From Phascolarctos cinereus (Eukaryota > Chordata > Mammalia > Diprotodontia > Phascolarctidae): 64,000 bases of DNA. The stretch covers positions 2,746,501-2,810,500 of the forward strand of contig NW_018344164.1 of NCBI RefSeq assembly GCF_002099425.1. Direction: 5' to 3'. This document shows positions 22,656 to 34,668 of the stretch, piece by piece. The stretch's first letter is position 1. Each line of letters starts with the position of its first letter. A model generated the notes under the pieces. That model did not search any database and was not told where the DNA came from. It saw only the letters and a list, made by a program, of their open reading frames with translations. The position numbers were made by a program, and so were the translations under genes.

Positions 22656-22784
22656 TTTGTGACGTGGTGACCTGTAAGGTCCTTTTCTGATGCTCACATT
22701 CTATACAGCTGGTACTTAGAATTTTGGTCAAGCAAAGAAATCTCATTCCAAGTATCTGATTTTTCAGTTGCTTGGATTTGAACA

Positions 22785-22935
22785 CCTGTCTCTGAGGCTC
22801 AGCACGTGTATACTTTGGGAAACTCATGTGACTTTTCTGGGCCTCATGTTTCTCATCTATAAAATGGGGGGCTGGTTTTAGAGTTGATGAGTTCTAAGGT
22901 TCCTTAATCCTCTAAATCTATGATCTTCCTACAAA
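22785..22935 (+). mobile_element. MIR-related SINE (THER1-like variant)
   Basis: TTTCTGGGCCTCATGTTTCT, CATCTATAAAATGGGGGGCT and TCTAAGGTTCCTTAATCCTC follow the same order as the copies at 59725 and 61828. Confidence 0.75.
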
Positions 22936-23039
22936 AACCAAACGTTTCACAGTCTGACTAGGCCAGAAATTCATACTGCACATTAGGCAATTCAGTTCAA
23001 CAAACTTTTTTTTTAAAACACTTGCTAAATATATGCAGG

Positions 23040-23265
23040 GCAAGGTGGTCTTGTGGATCAAGGATTGGCTTTGGGGGTCTCACAGAGCTGCTGTTGGTGG
23101 TGTGACCCAGGGCAAGGCACTTAAAGTCTCAATGTAGTATGCAACTCTAAACAGTGGAACAGGTACAGGTCTGCACTGGTGGACTGAATTTATTCATCAG
23201 GAGTACTCTACACCGAAGAAATCACAGGACCAGACTGAAAACAAAACCATCCATTTGGACCCCAC
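23040..23265 (+). mobile_element. marsupial SINE with a GAAATCACAGG tail
   Basis: Head AAGGTGGTCTTGTGGATCAA, box GTGTGACCCAGGGCAAGGCA, then GTCTGCACTGGTGGACTGAA and CCGAAGAAATCACAGGACCA. Confidence 0.75.
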
Positions 23266-24259
23266 AAACTCAGAATTCATCCCAGACCTGACAACAAACT
23301 GCATTGACATGTATAGTGCTAGTTCAGCTTGCTGAACCGATTAACAGGGTCAACAAGACCACCGAGGCAAGGTTTAGTTTGCTTCAGAAAACTTTTTCTA
23401 ACACTTAACAACCACTCCAGCAATGATCATTTGCACATAAACAACGTGAGAGCTAAACATCATTGCCACGTAATTTGAAACAGACCCAATAGGACTTCTA
23501 TTCAGAAACACTTGGCTATTATGTTACAGTGTGTACTTGGAAGTAATCAAATTTTGTTTTGTTAAGAATATTTTATTATTCACACTTTTACTGAATCACA
23601 TTGACTTTCCCAGCAACTATTACAAATGAGTGAGATTTTTTCCTGTACTTTTTCTTTTTTCCAAAAGCCTCCCAGGATAAATCAATCCCTTAAGGGATGT
23701 GTGAGTTCAAGAAACTGCATTAGTGAAGAAGAAACTGAAAGAAAAACCACTGTTTTGGGGGAAATGTTCAGCGATAACAGATGATGGCTACGGGATTCGC
23801 CACCTAATCACGTGAGTGCCAGGAGCCCTCTGGGTCAAACAAAGTTCAGGGCTATTCACCAGGCCATGGGAGGAGGAAAGAATGATGGGGGAAAGAATGG
23901 CCAACTGGCAAACTACATCCTGTAATTGTTCACACACAGAAAGGGAGCAATTTCTCCTATGATCTTTGCTTCTTTTTCAGATAGGCAATAAGGGAACTTT
24001 CAAGCTACATCTTGAATTTTAGTTAATATGGGGGAAATCAGCTTCTCTATCACCTTTGAAAGACCAAATCTACAAAGAATTTTCACATTTCAAATGTGGG
24101 AAAAAAAAAGTCCAGAAGCAAAAGAAAGAAAAACCCAGAGCCAACAGATCCCCCCAGTGCTAATTTACTAAAGGGGGGGGTGCGCCTGAGAAGAGGGTGG
24201 CACAAAATGTCCGAAGTGGGTTATTTTAAGAGTAAAATTAATAAAAGTTACAGCAATAG
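23266..24259. other. unassigned intronic DNA
   Basis: No feature recognised. Short A-runs near 24100 and a G-run near 24172. Confidence 0.35.
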
Positions 24260-24485
24260 TGAGAGGCATCACGGTACTGTGGAGAAAGGGTTAGCTGTGG
24301 AGTCAAGAAGACCTGCGTTCAGTTTCTGCCTTTGAGACACACTGGTTGTCTGACCACAGGAAAGTTACTTAATCTCTCGATGGGGAAGGCAGCTCTTGAG
24401 GACATGCTATAGAGGAGCTGAAGATCTACTTCAGTGGAGAGATTTTCCATACCAGAAGTTCCCCCGACTGATGAAGTCACCCTTA
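24260..24485 (+). mobile_element. marsupial SINE with a GAAATCACAGG-type tail
   Basis: Head GTCAAGAAGACCTGCGTTCA, box GACCACAGGAAAGTTACTTA, then AGATCTACTTCAGTGGAGAG and ACTGATGAAGTCACCC. Confidence 0.7.
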
Positions 24486-25269
24486 TGTGGACTGAAAACA
24501 AGCCCCCACAGGGACAGGGAGTTACAATACTTGGTCATGTGCCAAGATCCAGAGTTAAAGAAGAGGTCTGAATGCTCTTCAATAAGGCAGTACCTCTTTG
24601 AAAGCTCTTAGTTTTGTGTTCTAAAAATAGTCTTACAAACCATGGTGAAGAAAAGAGGCTACTGTTTTTGCCTCGCAGAAGATAGCTGGGGAAAGTATCA
24701 TGCTGACAGTCACAGCGAGTGAAGGCATTTCCACAGCCGACGGCAATACCGAGGGCCAAGATGGGTCAGTTTTCTGCACTAAAACTGCTTCAACTCCTGC
24801 CACGCTTCTCTTGACCTCTGCAGCAAGATGATATAACATACTTCTCTTTGGCTGCTGGACCTCTCACCACCATTGTCATCATCAGGGATAATCCAAAATA
24901 CCTCCTTGGATGGCTGTTTTTGCCTCTTTAAGACCACAAAGCTCCCTTGATGCTGGCTGTCCTGGAAACTTCCATACCCCTAGCTTTTCTAACCCTCTTT
25001 GATTTGCTGACCAATCTCGAATGCCTTTCCTTCCTGTGACGGAGATGGGAAACCAATTGGTCTGGCCTGAAGGGTCGGCCAATCTCTCCCTAAAGATTTC
25101 AAGATATCTCATCAAGCTACCTCTTGGTGTGTAGGAGGTAAGAGACCCAGGAGTTCCCCAACTTGGGCTGGGAACAGTGACCGAGAGCTGGAGAAACCTA
25201 AGTATCCTATGTCCAAAGAAAGCATGTCTGAAGGAACATAACTGACCAGCATCGCTCTTCCTGCTGACC
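24486..25269. other. unassigned intronic DNA
   Basis: Nothing recognised on either strand. Confidence 0.35.
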
Positions 25270-25352
25270 TCCTTAAGATGTATGGAGATAATATTTGTAA
25301 AGTAATTGGTAGAGTGCCTGACACACAGTAGGTACTTGATTAATGTTTATTT
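25270..25352 (+). mobile_element. L2/MIR 3' tail
   Basis: AGAGTGCCTGACACACAGTA and GGTACTTGATTAATGTTTAT are the shared L2/MIR end. Confidence 0.65.
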
Positions 25353-27037
25353 CCTTCCTGTGGTATCCTGACAACTCACAGATGAGCCTCCAACAATGCC
25401 ACCTCTTACCTGTCCCTTTTGTGCCCCCTCCCCCCCAGCCCCCTCCTGTAGCACTTGCCACCTGGTGCATCCTTTGCTTTGAACTTCTCCCATCCTTGTT
25501 CTCTATGCTCCCACCCCCAGGTGGCTCATGTTAGGGCTTGGGCCTCCCCTGGTGTGAGTTACAACACACCATAATAAAGTCCTATTGCTTCTGCCCATCA
25601 CTGACCTATCTTTTTATTCTATGACAATCATCTCAAATTCCCCAAACTTCTGGAGAGGATCGTGACCCACCTGGAATCCTGGAGTTGATCAAACCATACG
25701 GCATCATGGGTGGCAAGCTGGGAATGGTTTTACGGCTTTTCACGCCTACTCTTGTGTTCCAAACATTGAATGAGCCTACTTTATAGATACACAAAAATCA
25801 CCTAACAACATCCTCTCAGTAACTTTTGCCTCTGCTCTCATCCGATGACACTGGAACCCTACCAGGGTCACTCATCCTTCCTGGGCAGTTTTTGGAATAT
25901 CCATCAAAGGATGACAACTTTCAGTCACATCTCAAGTATGGCATTCAAGATTTTAATTTATGGCTGCATAAGGGTCCAGCTTTCTGTCCCCCCTGGCTGT
26001 TTCTTAGGAAATCACACTTTTAAAGAAGTTGTTATGCAGAATTGGGTTCTCCTCCCATTTAATGACTAAATACAAATATCTCTTGTTAGAATTTGGCCAC
26101 AAATTAAAACTGTGAACAGTCCAGTTGGGAACTGACTAAAAGTTATCATCCTTTGATGGATATTCAAAGAATGGCACAGGAAGGTGTAGGAACAAATGAG
26201 CTGTACAGAATTTTGATTTTCCATTTCCTAAGAACTGATAAAACAGCAAAACAATTCATACAGTATCAACTAAAGCACTGAACTTAAAATAACTGTCAGG
26301 TGGGGTAAATAGCTCAGGATGGCTGCTTTCCACTTTTGTCTAGCAAGGTCTTCACAGAATGGGGCTTTTCTTGTAAACCTCTTCAATTCACTCTACTAAA
26401 TCATCCTTTTGCTCTAAAAATACTCCCTCATGTATGCTCTTTTTGCACGTTTAGCTCTATTTCTCATGAATCTTTATTCCCCACCATACCCTCTAATCTA
26501 ATATAGACTTCTTACCAGGTGCCTGATTTCTGTGTGGCTTCTCTAGAAAGGCCGGCATATTTTTAGTCTCATGTATGCGATCCTATGGGAGCCCCCAGAT
26601 TCCAGATATCGGCACTGGAGCCCAGAGAAACTCATTATTAGTCAGACACATATTTTCCTTCTCTCTAAATCCAGAGTAGATAGATTAGCTAACACCAGCT
26701 CTTCAAGGTTTATTTAACCACAGGGGGCTCACCATAAACTATATATAACCATCATTATTTCCCCTCCTGTATATAAGGGGACAGTGATGTCAAATGACTA
26801 AATTACAGTTTCTATCTAAACTACCATGTGGAAATACTGATGTTAACGACTATTTGGATTCAATACGCATCTATCACAGGAGGTGATTCCCCCAAACTAA
26901 CTAAAACTGCCTAATACTGCATAGACATTATAATTTTATTTTCCATATCTTATAATGTTTCTTTTCTAAAAGTCTTATTCATAAGTGGAAAAATTAAAAA
27001 GCATATATTTAAAAGATAAGTTGACTCTAGGAATGAA
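25353..27037. other. repeat-poor intronic DNA
   Basis: About 1.7 kb without a recognisable transposon. A C-rich patch lies at about 25425-25445 and a CATAATAAAGTCC motif near 25570. No coding feature. Confidence 0.4.
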
Positions 27038-27074
27038 TTATTCAAGCAACAAGCATTTATTAGGCACCTACTCC
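27038..27074 (-). mobile_element. L2 LINE 3' end, first piece of a split copy
   Basis: AACAAGCATTTATTAGGCAC and CTACTCCA are the complement of the L2 end, cut off by the SINE that follows. Confidence 0.65.
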
Positions 27075-27308
27075 AAGGCAGCAGGGTGGCACAGCAGACA
27101 GAGCACTGGGCTGGGAGTCAGAAGAGCTGAGTTCAAATCTGACCTTAGATACTTAGCAGCTCTGTGGTCCTTGGCAAGTCACGTGACCTCCATCTGCCTG
27201 TTTCCTCAGCTGTAAAATGGGGATTACAACAGCATTTACCTTGCAGAATTGTGAGAAGCAGATGAGATCTTTACAAAGTCCACGCGAGTGTTACATAAAT
27301 GCTTTACT
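27075..27308 (+). mobile_element. marsupial CORE-SINE (MIR-type tail)
   Basis: Clear tRNA-like head (GGCAGCAGGGTGGCACAGCA), box B region GAGTTCAAATCTGACC, core CAGCTGTAAAATGGGGATTA and tail TTGTGAGAAGCAGATGAGAT. It sits inside an L2 copy. Confidence 0.88.
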
Positions 27309-27614
27309 CCTTTCCCTCTAGGAAGATGATAATGGATTGCGTCTTGTGTTTGAGAGGCTTATAAGACATCAGTTCAAGATGCCCAAGAGGCAGGTGAGAT
27401 GTGGAACTGTGACTGAGCAGAGAACAGATCTGCAGAGAGAGGATACCTGGGCCCTTGGGGCCAGATGAGATCACCAAGTGAGGCAGCACGAATCCAAAAG
27501 AGAAGGCTGTCCAGCATCGGCCCGGGGGGGATACTCATGGGGAGCCGGCATGACAGGGAGGGGCAGAGGACACAGAGGAAGACGATGAGGGGAGGTGACT
27601 GACGGCACCCAACG
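27309..27614 (-). mobile_element. L2 LINE, ORF2 region, second piece
   Basis: CAAGATGCCCAAGAGGCAGG, GATGAGATCACCAAGTGAGG and GGGGGATACTCATGG are antisense L2 ORF2 (the FNYHLYADD to VPQGSVLGP region). Confidence 0.75.
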
Positions 27615-27883
27615 CTGCTCTTCCTTCAAGGCCCAGCTCCAACCCCACCTTGCCCAGGAATGCCGTCCGACCCATCTGAAGGCCAGTGCCTTCTTTCTCT
27701 GCTGATCACCTGTGATTTATCCTACACATAGCGTGTTTGTACACGGTTGCTTGCGTGTTATCTCTCCCATTAGACAGTGAGCTCCTTGAGAGTGGGGACT
27801 ATCTTCTTTCTTTCTTTGCAACCCCAGGGCTTAACATAGGGCCTGGCACACAGTAGGTGCTTAGTAAATGTTTGCTGACTGTA
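27615..27883 (+). mobile_element. L2 LINE 3' end nested in an opposite L2
   Basis: TTCAAGGCCCAGCTCCAACC, AGACAGTGAGCTCCTTGAGA and GGCCTGGCACACAGTAGGTG are the sense L2 3' end, finishing at TAAATGTTTGCTGACTG. It interrupts an antisense L2 whose two parts are 27309-27614 and 27884-28160. Confidence 0.85.
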
Positions 27884-28160
27884 GAGAGGCCAAAGAAGAT
27901 CAGGATTGAGAAAGGGCTATTAGATTTGGCAATTAAGAGATCACTGGTAACTTTGGAGGGGGCAGGTTCAATGGAATGATGAGGCTGGAAGTCAGACTGC
28001 AGGGAACCAAGTAAGAGGTGATAGGACCAAGGGCACAGGTGGAAAGGCCCACTCTAGAGTGAAGGGAGATGCCCGAATGATGCGAGATGAGAGGAAGGAC
28101 AAAAGGGAAGCTCTGTATTTTGGAGGGTGACATGAGACAAGAACCATGGCCGAGAGGGTG
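27884..28160 (-). mobile_element. L2 LINE, ORF2 region, third piece
   Basis: AGAGGCCAAAGAAGATCAGG, TTAAGAGATCACTGGTAACT and GAGGCTGGAAGTCAGACTGC continue antisense L2 from 27614, on the more N-terminal side of ORF2. Confidence 0.75.
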
Positions 28161-28254
28161 AGAGGCATGTGGGGAACACGAGGAGACAGAAAGTTTTGAA
28201 TCAAGCCCTTGTGGATGGAAGGAGAGCAGAAATTAGGGCAGAAGGGAGTGCCTG

Positions 28255-28465
28255 CCTGGCTGCTCAGGTGAGGCTGTTATTTCTACCGTCACAACATCTC
28301 TTGGATCCAGCCCTTCTCTCTCTTCACAGCCTTCTAATTGTCTCCTTCCTTCGACGTATCCTTTACCAGCCTGCCACGATTCTTCTAAAGTGTAGGAGTG
28401 CCCCTGTCACCCCTCAGTTCAATGACTGTCACTGGTTCCTGCTATCACCACGATCAGATATAAAT
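28255..28465 (+). mobile_element. L2 LINE, ORF2 C-terminal region
   Basis: The frame through 28370-28450 reads ILLKCRSAPVTPQFNDCHW. This aligns with L2 ORF2 VIFLKHRSDHVTPLLKNLQW, recalled from the family consensus. Confidence 0.75.
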
Positions 28466-29084
28466 GCAATGGAGGTGGTCTGGGGAACACGCACAGAGTC
28501 CTCCGTACGCTGCAGTCCCCACATGCAGCCAAGGAGACTGCAAGGGCATGGCAGTGTGGAATGAGAGCATTTGGAGGATGTCCAGACATTCTGTAACTGG
28601 TTCCAGTTCTTTAATAATGTAGTAAAGAGGAACCTTTTTATTGGCTATGGAGCTAGAAGTGGGGTGTATTAGCAGCATTAACTCTCCATAGTGACTGTCT
28701 TAGTCTGGCTCTTTCCCACCACGCTGACACTGGAGAAAGGGAATAAGTTATCACGGGCCTTGGGCCCCCTTTGACCTGGAGCCTACAGGAAGCCAAGAGT
28801 GGACAGCCCTACTCTTATTTCCTTTCTTAATTTTGGGAGAAGGAGACAGGAGATGAGTACATCTTTCTGACTTTTGAAAGGTCCAAAGGGAGATTTAAAC
28901 ACCAAAGTCTGGTGGGATTTGGCAGAAACCAGACAGCAAAGGGCAAATGAATCTACTTGACCTGACCCAGTAGTGGCAGAGATGCAGACTCATCCGTCCA
29001 CTGAACATATTGTATTACAAGGTGAACTTGGGGAGGTAAATGCTATATAGAAACTGTATTAACTTTAAACCTATTCTCTCTGCA
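28466..29084. other. unassigned intronic DNA
   Basis: Nothing recognised. Confidence 0.35.
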
Positions 29085-29300
29085 ACGGCCTAAGGAGCCA
29101 CAACACTTCTGAGAGCAACCTGAGCCTGATTAAAATGTAACTGGGAAATACTTAACAAAATAAATAAACAACAACCACAAAAAAAGAAAAATATAAATGT
29201 GTGTTTCTAGGTCAGTATGTAGCCCACAGGGATCCTTATGTATTATTTGGTGGTCCCATTTCTATTTTAATTTGATGCCACTGGTAGAGGACAAGAGTGT
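29085..29300 (+). mobile_element. hAT-like non-autonomous repeat fragment
   Basis: GATTAAAATGTAACTGGGAA, ATTTAACAAAAT-like A-rich part, GGGATCCTTATGTATTATTT and TTTGATGCCACTGGTAGAG. Shares its body with 39695-39865 in this window. It resembles a hAT repeat whose end is CAGGGGTGTCAAACTCA in complement. Confidence 0.6.
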
Positions 29301-29629
29301 GATCCTATGTGTTGGGGAGAAATATTTGTAGTCTGTTGTTATATTTTTTGCAGTAAATATCCGTTGTAAAAGCTAATTGATGTCAATTGGCTAAGTGAAC
29401 CCAGGCACTAATCAATGGAATTTAACAGTGGGGTGAATATGCTGGAACAGGGGCTCAGGTCAATGGCATTAGAGAAGAATCATCCCCAGCCCTTCACAGG
29501 GATCCCTTGAACTCTCAGGAGATAATGCAGCCTCCCTTTGGAAGAGTGATGGAGAGTTGGGCTGCACAAAATCCTCTGTTCAGCATTTAATATCTCGATA
29601 ACTGCCCCTTCTAACTTTCTAGCCTCCTT
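29301..29629. other. unassigned intronic DNA
   Basis: Nothing recognised. Confidence 0.3.
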
Positions 29630-29998
29630 CCCCTCCACACTCTGGTCTGGCTCCATGGGCTGACTTCCAATTTCTGGAACACTCCTCTCCATGTCCCATC
29701 TCCATGGCATTATCCCGGTGGTCCTTCCTGTTGGCCGCCCACGTCTCCTTCAAGATCCAGACCAAATGCCACACTTGGCAGGTGGCCTTTCCTGGTCCTC
29801 CCAGCTGCTAATGCCTTCTTCCCCTCAGTTTACTTTCATCTACTCTGTACATCTCTCGTATGCCGCTACTTATTCAGATGCTGCCTCTCCCATTAAAATG
29901 TACACTCCCTGAAGACAAGGACTGTGTTTTGTACTTTCTTTGTGTCCTCAGTACTTTAGCACACGGTAAGAACTTAATAAATACGTGTTGACTGATGG
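29630..29998 (+). mobile_element. L2 LINE 3' end
   Basis: Well kept: CCTTCAAGATCCAGACCAAA, CCTTTCCTGGTCCTCCCAGC, AAAATGTACACTCCCTGAAG and TAATAAATACGTGTTGACTG. Confidence 0.88.
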
Positions 29999-31649
29999 AC
30001 CGAGGCCTTTCTGCCTTTGAGGCCAGCTCTGTCTGTACCACGATGCGCTGCCATCCAAAAAGAATGCAGGGACAGTATTCTCGTCTTTAGAAGAAAGCAT
30101 GAGAATGTCTTGGACATCCTTCCCACTAAGCTAGTGGTTCACAGGCTTTGTGCAACCACCCAACCTACCTAGAGATTATCCAGTTTTAATGGAAGGCACT
30201 GAAGGTAACAGAGACACAGAGAGAAAGAGAGAGAAGGCAGTCACTATTAATCCTAAAATTCAAATGTTCAGAACAGGATGAGTCTCTAATACAAGCAAGC
30301 AATCATAATCAAAGCTGGGGCACCTGAGACAGTTCCTGGGTAAAGAACTATATTCCTTACTTGAAAGCACCACCAGGCCCCCGCTTTCAGCGGCATGGAA
30401 CAAAGGGTGGTGAGGCTGCCTAAATATCAGTGAGGAAGAAGCCCTCTCCAGGCCTCTGCAGATTATCATGTGCGTAGCAGAAGCCGCTGAGAGCAAACAT
30501 CCCCTTTCATTTGCTCTGTCCACTGGAGAAGAAAGCTTTTGCCAGTGAGACTGCAGCTGTGCTCAGGCTCAGTGTAATCAGTGGCTATGACTGAGGGTTA
30601 ATTAGCTGCCATCCCCCGTGCTGTCTGTTGTTCTAATGAAGATCTGCATAAATCTAACACCAAGGGCAGCGGGATGCTTGATTTTTTCAGCTGGAAGATG
30701 ATGGAGGTGGGAGAAACCCACCTACCCTGAGTGTGACTTTTTAAAACAAATTTTCCTGGCGGAGGATAGTCACTGCTGCATTCCTATTTCATCTCCCCTT
30801 TTGAGCCTTTCTGAGGACCCAAGAACAGAGTTCCAGGTGACCTATCCATTCCACCTCCCTGCTGGCCTCTGCCTCCAAAGTGAGTCACTTGGTAGACTGA
30901 CCACTGGAAGGAGCAGAGGGCTCCCGGGGGAGAGGGGAAGAAAAGATCTCCTGGCTGAGCTCCTTCAGGAGGAAAAAGAAGTTGCTAATTGATACCTCCA
31001 TGTCCAGAGGAGACTGCAGGGAATTAGTAGACAATTTTTAAAAATTATCAGAATTACTGTAACAATGAAAAAAGAGGTGCCCCTCTGCTAAGGCCTATTC
31101 GCACACTCTCAAACTGGAAGCAGATGACTGGCTCCATCAAAGCCAGGAGTGCCAACAAGCCCGCACACACACACGCCTTCATTTTCAGGGGCAAAAACCA
31201 CCTAAAAGCCCTAGCTTTTACTGCCAGCAGACTCTTCAAACAAGCAAAGTAAAAAAAACAGTCGGACACAGGCAAGGCGCTGATCTCACCGTATTCTCTT
31301 GTTCTCGGCTGTCAACATCCTCCCAAAGTCTGATCACAAAAAGAGAAACACCGAAGTGCTGCTAATTCCCTAAGGTGTGGGCACCAATTCAAAGGGAACT
31401 TTTAATGCACAGAAACCAGATCCAGACTGTAATAAAGCACGGAAAGGCCTAAAACATGGATTCTATTAAAAAGAAAAAGGCAAACCAAGCCTATCAAGAC
31501 GATGGCGTCGCTGGGTTTTGGTAGTGAAACGGATGTCAGGAGCTAATTATTGGTTCACACTATCCCTGGAAATGAATTCCTTCTGCGACACACCTGACAA
31601 GTCTTTGCTTGAAGACCTCCGAGGTCTCTACTCCCTCCTGGGGCAGCCC
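29999..31649. other. repeat-poor intronic DNA with candidate regulatory patch
   Basis: About 1.6 kb without recognisable transposons. At 30541-30680 there are an E-box (CAGCTG, 30554-30559) and a homeodomain-type core (TTAATTAG, 30598-30605) in non-repeat DNA. No exon or coding frame that I can support. Confidence 0.4.
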
Positions 31650-32240
31650 ATTCAATCAACTGATAAGCATTTATTAGGCGCCTACTACGTACCACACACA
31701 GCTAAGTTCTGGGGATACCAAAAGAGGCAAAAGCCAATCGTGCCCTCAAGGAGTGTTATAGTATAATATACAAATATATACAAAGCAAGCTGTATAGGGG
31801 ATAAATAGGAAATAACTAGGCGGCTAGGCACTAGAATTAAGAGGGGTAGGGGAAGGCTTCCTGTAGAAGATGAGATGTTAGTTGGAGCTTAAAGGAAGCC
31901 AGTGAGGTCAGCAGGCAGAGCAGAAAAGGGAGAAGAATCCTCGCATGGGGGACAGTCAGAGACACTTCCTTAGACTAGAGCCAAGAGGTGGATCGTCTTG
32001 TTTGGGGAGCAGTCAGGAAGCCGGTGTCATTGGTCAAAGAGTACATGACAGGGAATAAGGTGTAAGGAGACTGGAAAGGTAGGAGGGGGCTTTGAACACC
32101 GAACAGCATTTTGTATTTGCTCCTGGTGGCAGTGGAGGCGCTGCAGCTTACTGAGCAGGGGGTGACACGGCTGGACCTGTACTTCAGGAAAACCACTTCA
32201 GTGGCTGAATGGGGAGAGGCTGGAGGCGGGTCACTCTCAG
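31650..32240 (-). mobile_element. L2 LINE, 3' end and ORF2 region
   Basis: Starts with AAGCATTTATTAGGCGCCTA, then CCAATCGTGCCCTCAAGGAG, GGAGCTTAAAGGAAGCCAGT, CTTTGAACACCGAACAGCAT and CAGGGGGTGACACGGCTGGA, in antisense L2 order over nearly 600 bp. Confidence 0.88.
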
Positions 32241-32504
32241 CTCGGCTGTTTTCAGGTTCTAGCCATCTCGCCACCATCCCTGATACTGCCCACTGGAACA
32301 GCCCCTCTTGACTAGCCCTCTGGATACCCTGCCCCACAGTGGGAGTGGGGCAGGGAGAAGCGGTTGCACTCAGCTTTGAAGCTCGCCCTGGGGCGCGTGT
32401 TCTGGATAGGTGAGCCAGTCCCGATGAGATGATGCTTCCCGTGCCCCTCGGCTCTCCAACCTAGAAGTCTTGCCATCAGCCCTGAGGGCAGTCCCTCTTC
32501 CTGC
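32241..32504. other. unassigned intronic DNA
   Basis: Nothing recognised. Confidence 0.3.
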
Positions 32505-32770
32505 TTTCCACCTCTTGTTTTGGGCTCAGTAACTAAAGCAATGCTATCGTCACTTCTGGAAAGGATCCATTTACTGCCCTACGGACCAGCTCATCATCAT
32601 TTTGATTCCCTTGAACAAAAGCTTCCTGCCTTGGCTATCCCTGATTTACATGTATTGTCTCCTCCATTAGAATGCATGGCCAGTGAGGGAAGAGACCTCC
32701 TCCCTTTTTAGTTTGTACCCTTAGCATTTAGCACAGTGCATAGTACACAAGCAGAAGTTCATTCAGATTA
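32505..32770 (+). mobile_element. L2 LINE 3' end
   Basis: CCTCCATTAGAATGCATGGC and TTAGCATTTAGCACAGTGCA match the sense L2 end. Confidence 0.7.
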
Positions 32771-32787
32771 AGACTAAACTGGATTCT

Positions 32788-32934
32788 ATTTTTTTTTTAT
32801 TTTAGGCATTTGGGGTTAAGTGACTTGCCCAGGGTCACAAAGCTAGTAAATGTCAAGTGTCTGAGGTCACATTTGAACTCAGGTCCTCCTGACTTCAGGG
32901 CAGGTGCTCTATCCACTGCACCACCTAGCTGCCC
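32788..32934 (-). mobile_element. marsupial tRNA/CORE-SINE (WSINE/MAR1 type), with TSD
   Basis: Same short SINE as 14244-14396, reading minus: GGGGCAGCTAGGTGGTGCAG head to a poly-A end (T-run 32789-32798). Duplication of 14 bp with one mismatch: CTAAACTGGATTCT at 32774-32787 and CTAAACTTGATTCT at 32935-32948. Confidence 0.95.
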
Positions 32935-32948
32935 CTAAACTTGATTCT

Positions 32949-33305
32949 TTACTTGCCTCTTTGTAGCTTCCTCCACTGTTCCTAGGGTTGTCCTCCAAGA
33001 CCAAGCGTGTTGAGTTCATTCCTCATCCTTTCCAGGACTGGAGGGCAGCTCTCATACCTCCCTTAAAATTCTCCAGGCAAAATATCCTCAGTGCCTTCAG
33101 CTGACCTCCATATGACATGACCTCCAAGCTCCTGGGGGCCTTCTGCATCTTTTCTAGCACATGTACCCAATTTTTAACCTTATAATTTATAGGATTATAG
33201 GAACTTTAATACTTGTCCAAATTACAGACAGCCAAAGAATGACAGTCCCTTTCAATTTCTTATATGTTGAAACACTGGTTTTTGGTAATTATTGGCATAT
33301 TACCT
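32949..33305. other. unassigned intronic DNA
   Basis: Nothing recognised. Confidence 0.3.
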
Positions 33306-33307
33306 GT

Positions 33308-33365
33308 ATAGAATCAATCAATAAGCATTTTCTTAAGCACCTATTGTGTGGCAGGCACTATGAAA
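33308..33365 (-). mobile_element. L2 LINE 3' end fragment
   Basis: CAATCAATAAGCATTTTCTT and CACCTATTGTGTGGCAGGCA are the antisense L2 end. Confidence 0.65.
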
Positions 33366-33715
33366 CCAACCATGAGTCAATTTTACATATTGGAATACAA
33401 CAATATTTTTAAAGAAGGAAAGTTGGTGATATTTAAAGACACAAACATATTACTTGCTCAACATAAATGTGATTACAGTGGTTCTCGATTTTAACAATTC
33501 AAGAGCTAGATCATTTATTTTGAAGGACAATACTTCTGAAGTCTTATGTTGGGCAAGATGGCAAATACTGCCATCCTGAGTAAAACATTTGTAGCCAGGA
33601 CCACAGTTTGGACACTTGGCTCCCAACACAATACTAATATAACCTCTGGCAATCACCTAGGCCTGTCAGGTTCCAGTAAGGTATCATGCTCAGCAAGTCT
33701 GAACAGCTCCTCATG
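33366..33715. other. unassigned intronic DNA
   Basis: Nothing recognised. Confidence 0.3.
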
Positions 33716-33719
33716 AGGA

Positions 33720-33939
33720 AACACACAACTTCTGAATTTGGAAGGCATCTCAGAGGTCACCTGGTTTCACCAATCACCTGACAGGAACCCTTCTAGAACA
33801 AACTCAACAAACTCTGAGTCTGGATTTCTAGGAGGAGAGAACACACTACCTCCTTGCTTGTAGATGTCAGGAAGTGCAAGACCTTCATTTTGCAGATGAG
33901 AAAACTAAGGCCAAAAGAAGATGAAGACTTGTCCATGGT
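33720..33939 (+). mobile_element. L3-tailed MIR-like repeat, target of the L1 insertion
   Basis: GGAAGGCATCTCAGAGGTCA and TTTTGCAGATGAGAAAACTA match the L3-derived mammalian repeat. Its right end is interrupted by the L1 at 33940. Confidence 0.55.
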
Positions 33940-34668
33940 GCAGAGGCGGAGTCAAGATGGCAGAGCAGAGAAGCATTCAGCCAAGCTCTCCCAACGTTCC
34001 TGTCCAAACAATTTGAAAATATCAACTCTAAATCTGGAGTGGTAGAACCAACAAAAGGTCAGAGTGAGACATTGTTCCAGCCCAAGATAATATGAGATGT
34101 CAGAAAGAAAGACCTGTGAAATGGAAAAGGAGGCTGACCTGAAGCCAATGTGGATGAAACACCAGTGGTGGGACTAGGTGGTGGCAGCAGAAGCAGCAGC
34201 AGCTTTGGGGGCTCTCAAGCTAGAGATGGTAAGGGGACTTGGCAAAGGATCAGAAAGAGATTACAGGGGACCCCTGTGCTAGCACTGGACATGGACTAGA
34301 TGCTGTTTGGTAATTCCATTGCCTATATCCAATTCTGGGTCATAGTTCAAGGGCAGAAAGGAACATTTTTGATCAAGAAGAAGTGGAGGCCCTGAGAGCC
34401 AGGAATACTTCTGGCTCCCAGGGATCAGGGACCTTAGGAACAGTATTGTTTCCAGTCCTTTCCTGGGTAAGGACCAGAGTGCAGACCAACAGAGCAGAGA
34501 CCACTCTCTCCAAATCACATCATCTTGGAAGCATTGGAGATTTCCAAACCCTTGGAGCTAGCTTTGAAAACGGCAGTGCAGAAAAGTCTGAAGCTTGAGA
34601 CTAAATCTCCCCCCCCCCATGCTGAGAACAGAGTCCAACGTTAATATAAAGTTTCAAATCAAGAAATA

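Noticed and set aside
25353-25640. Possible LTR remnant near a CATAATAAAGTCC motif
   Set aside because: No paired ends, target duplication or retroviral interior was seen, so it cannot be supported.
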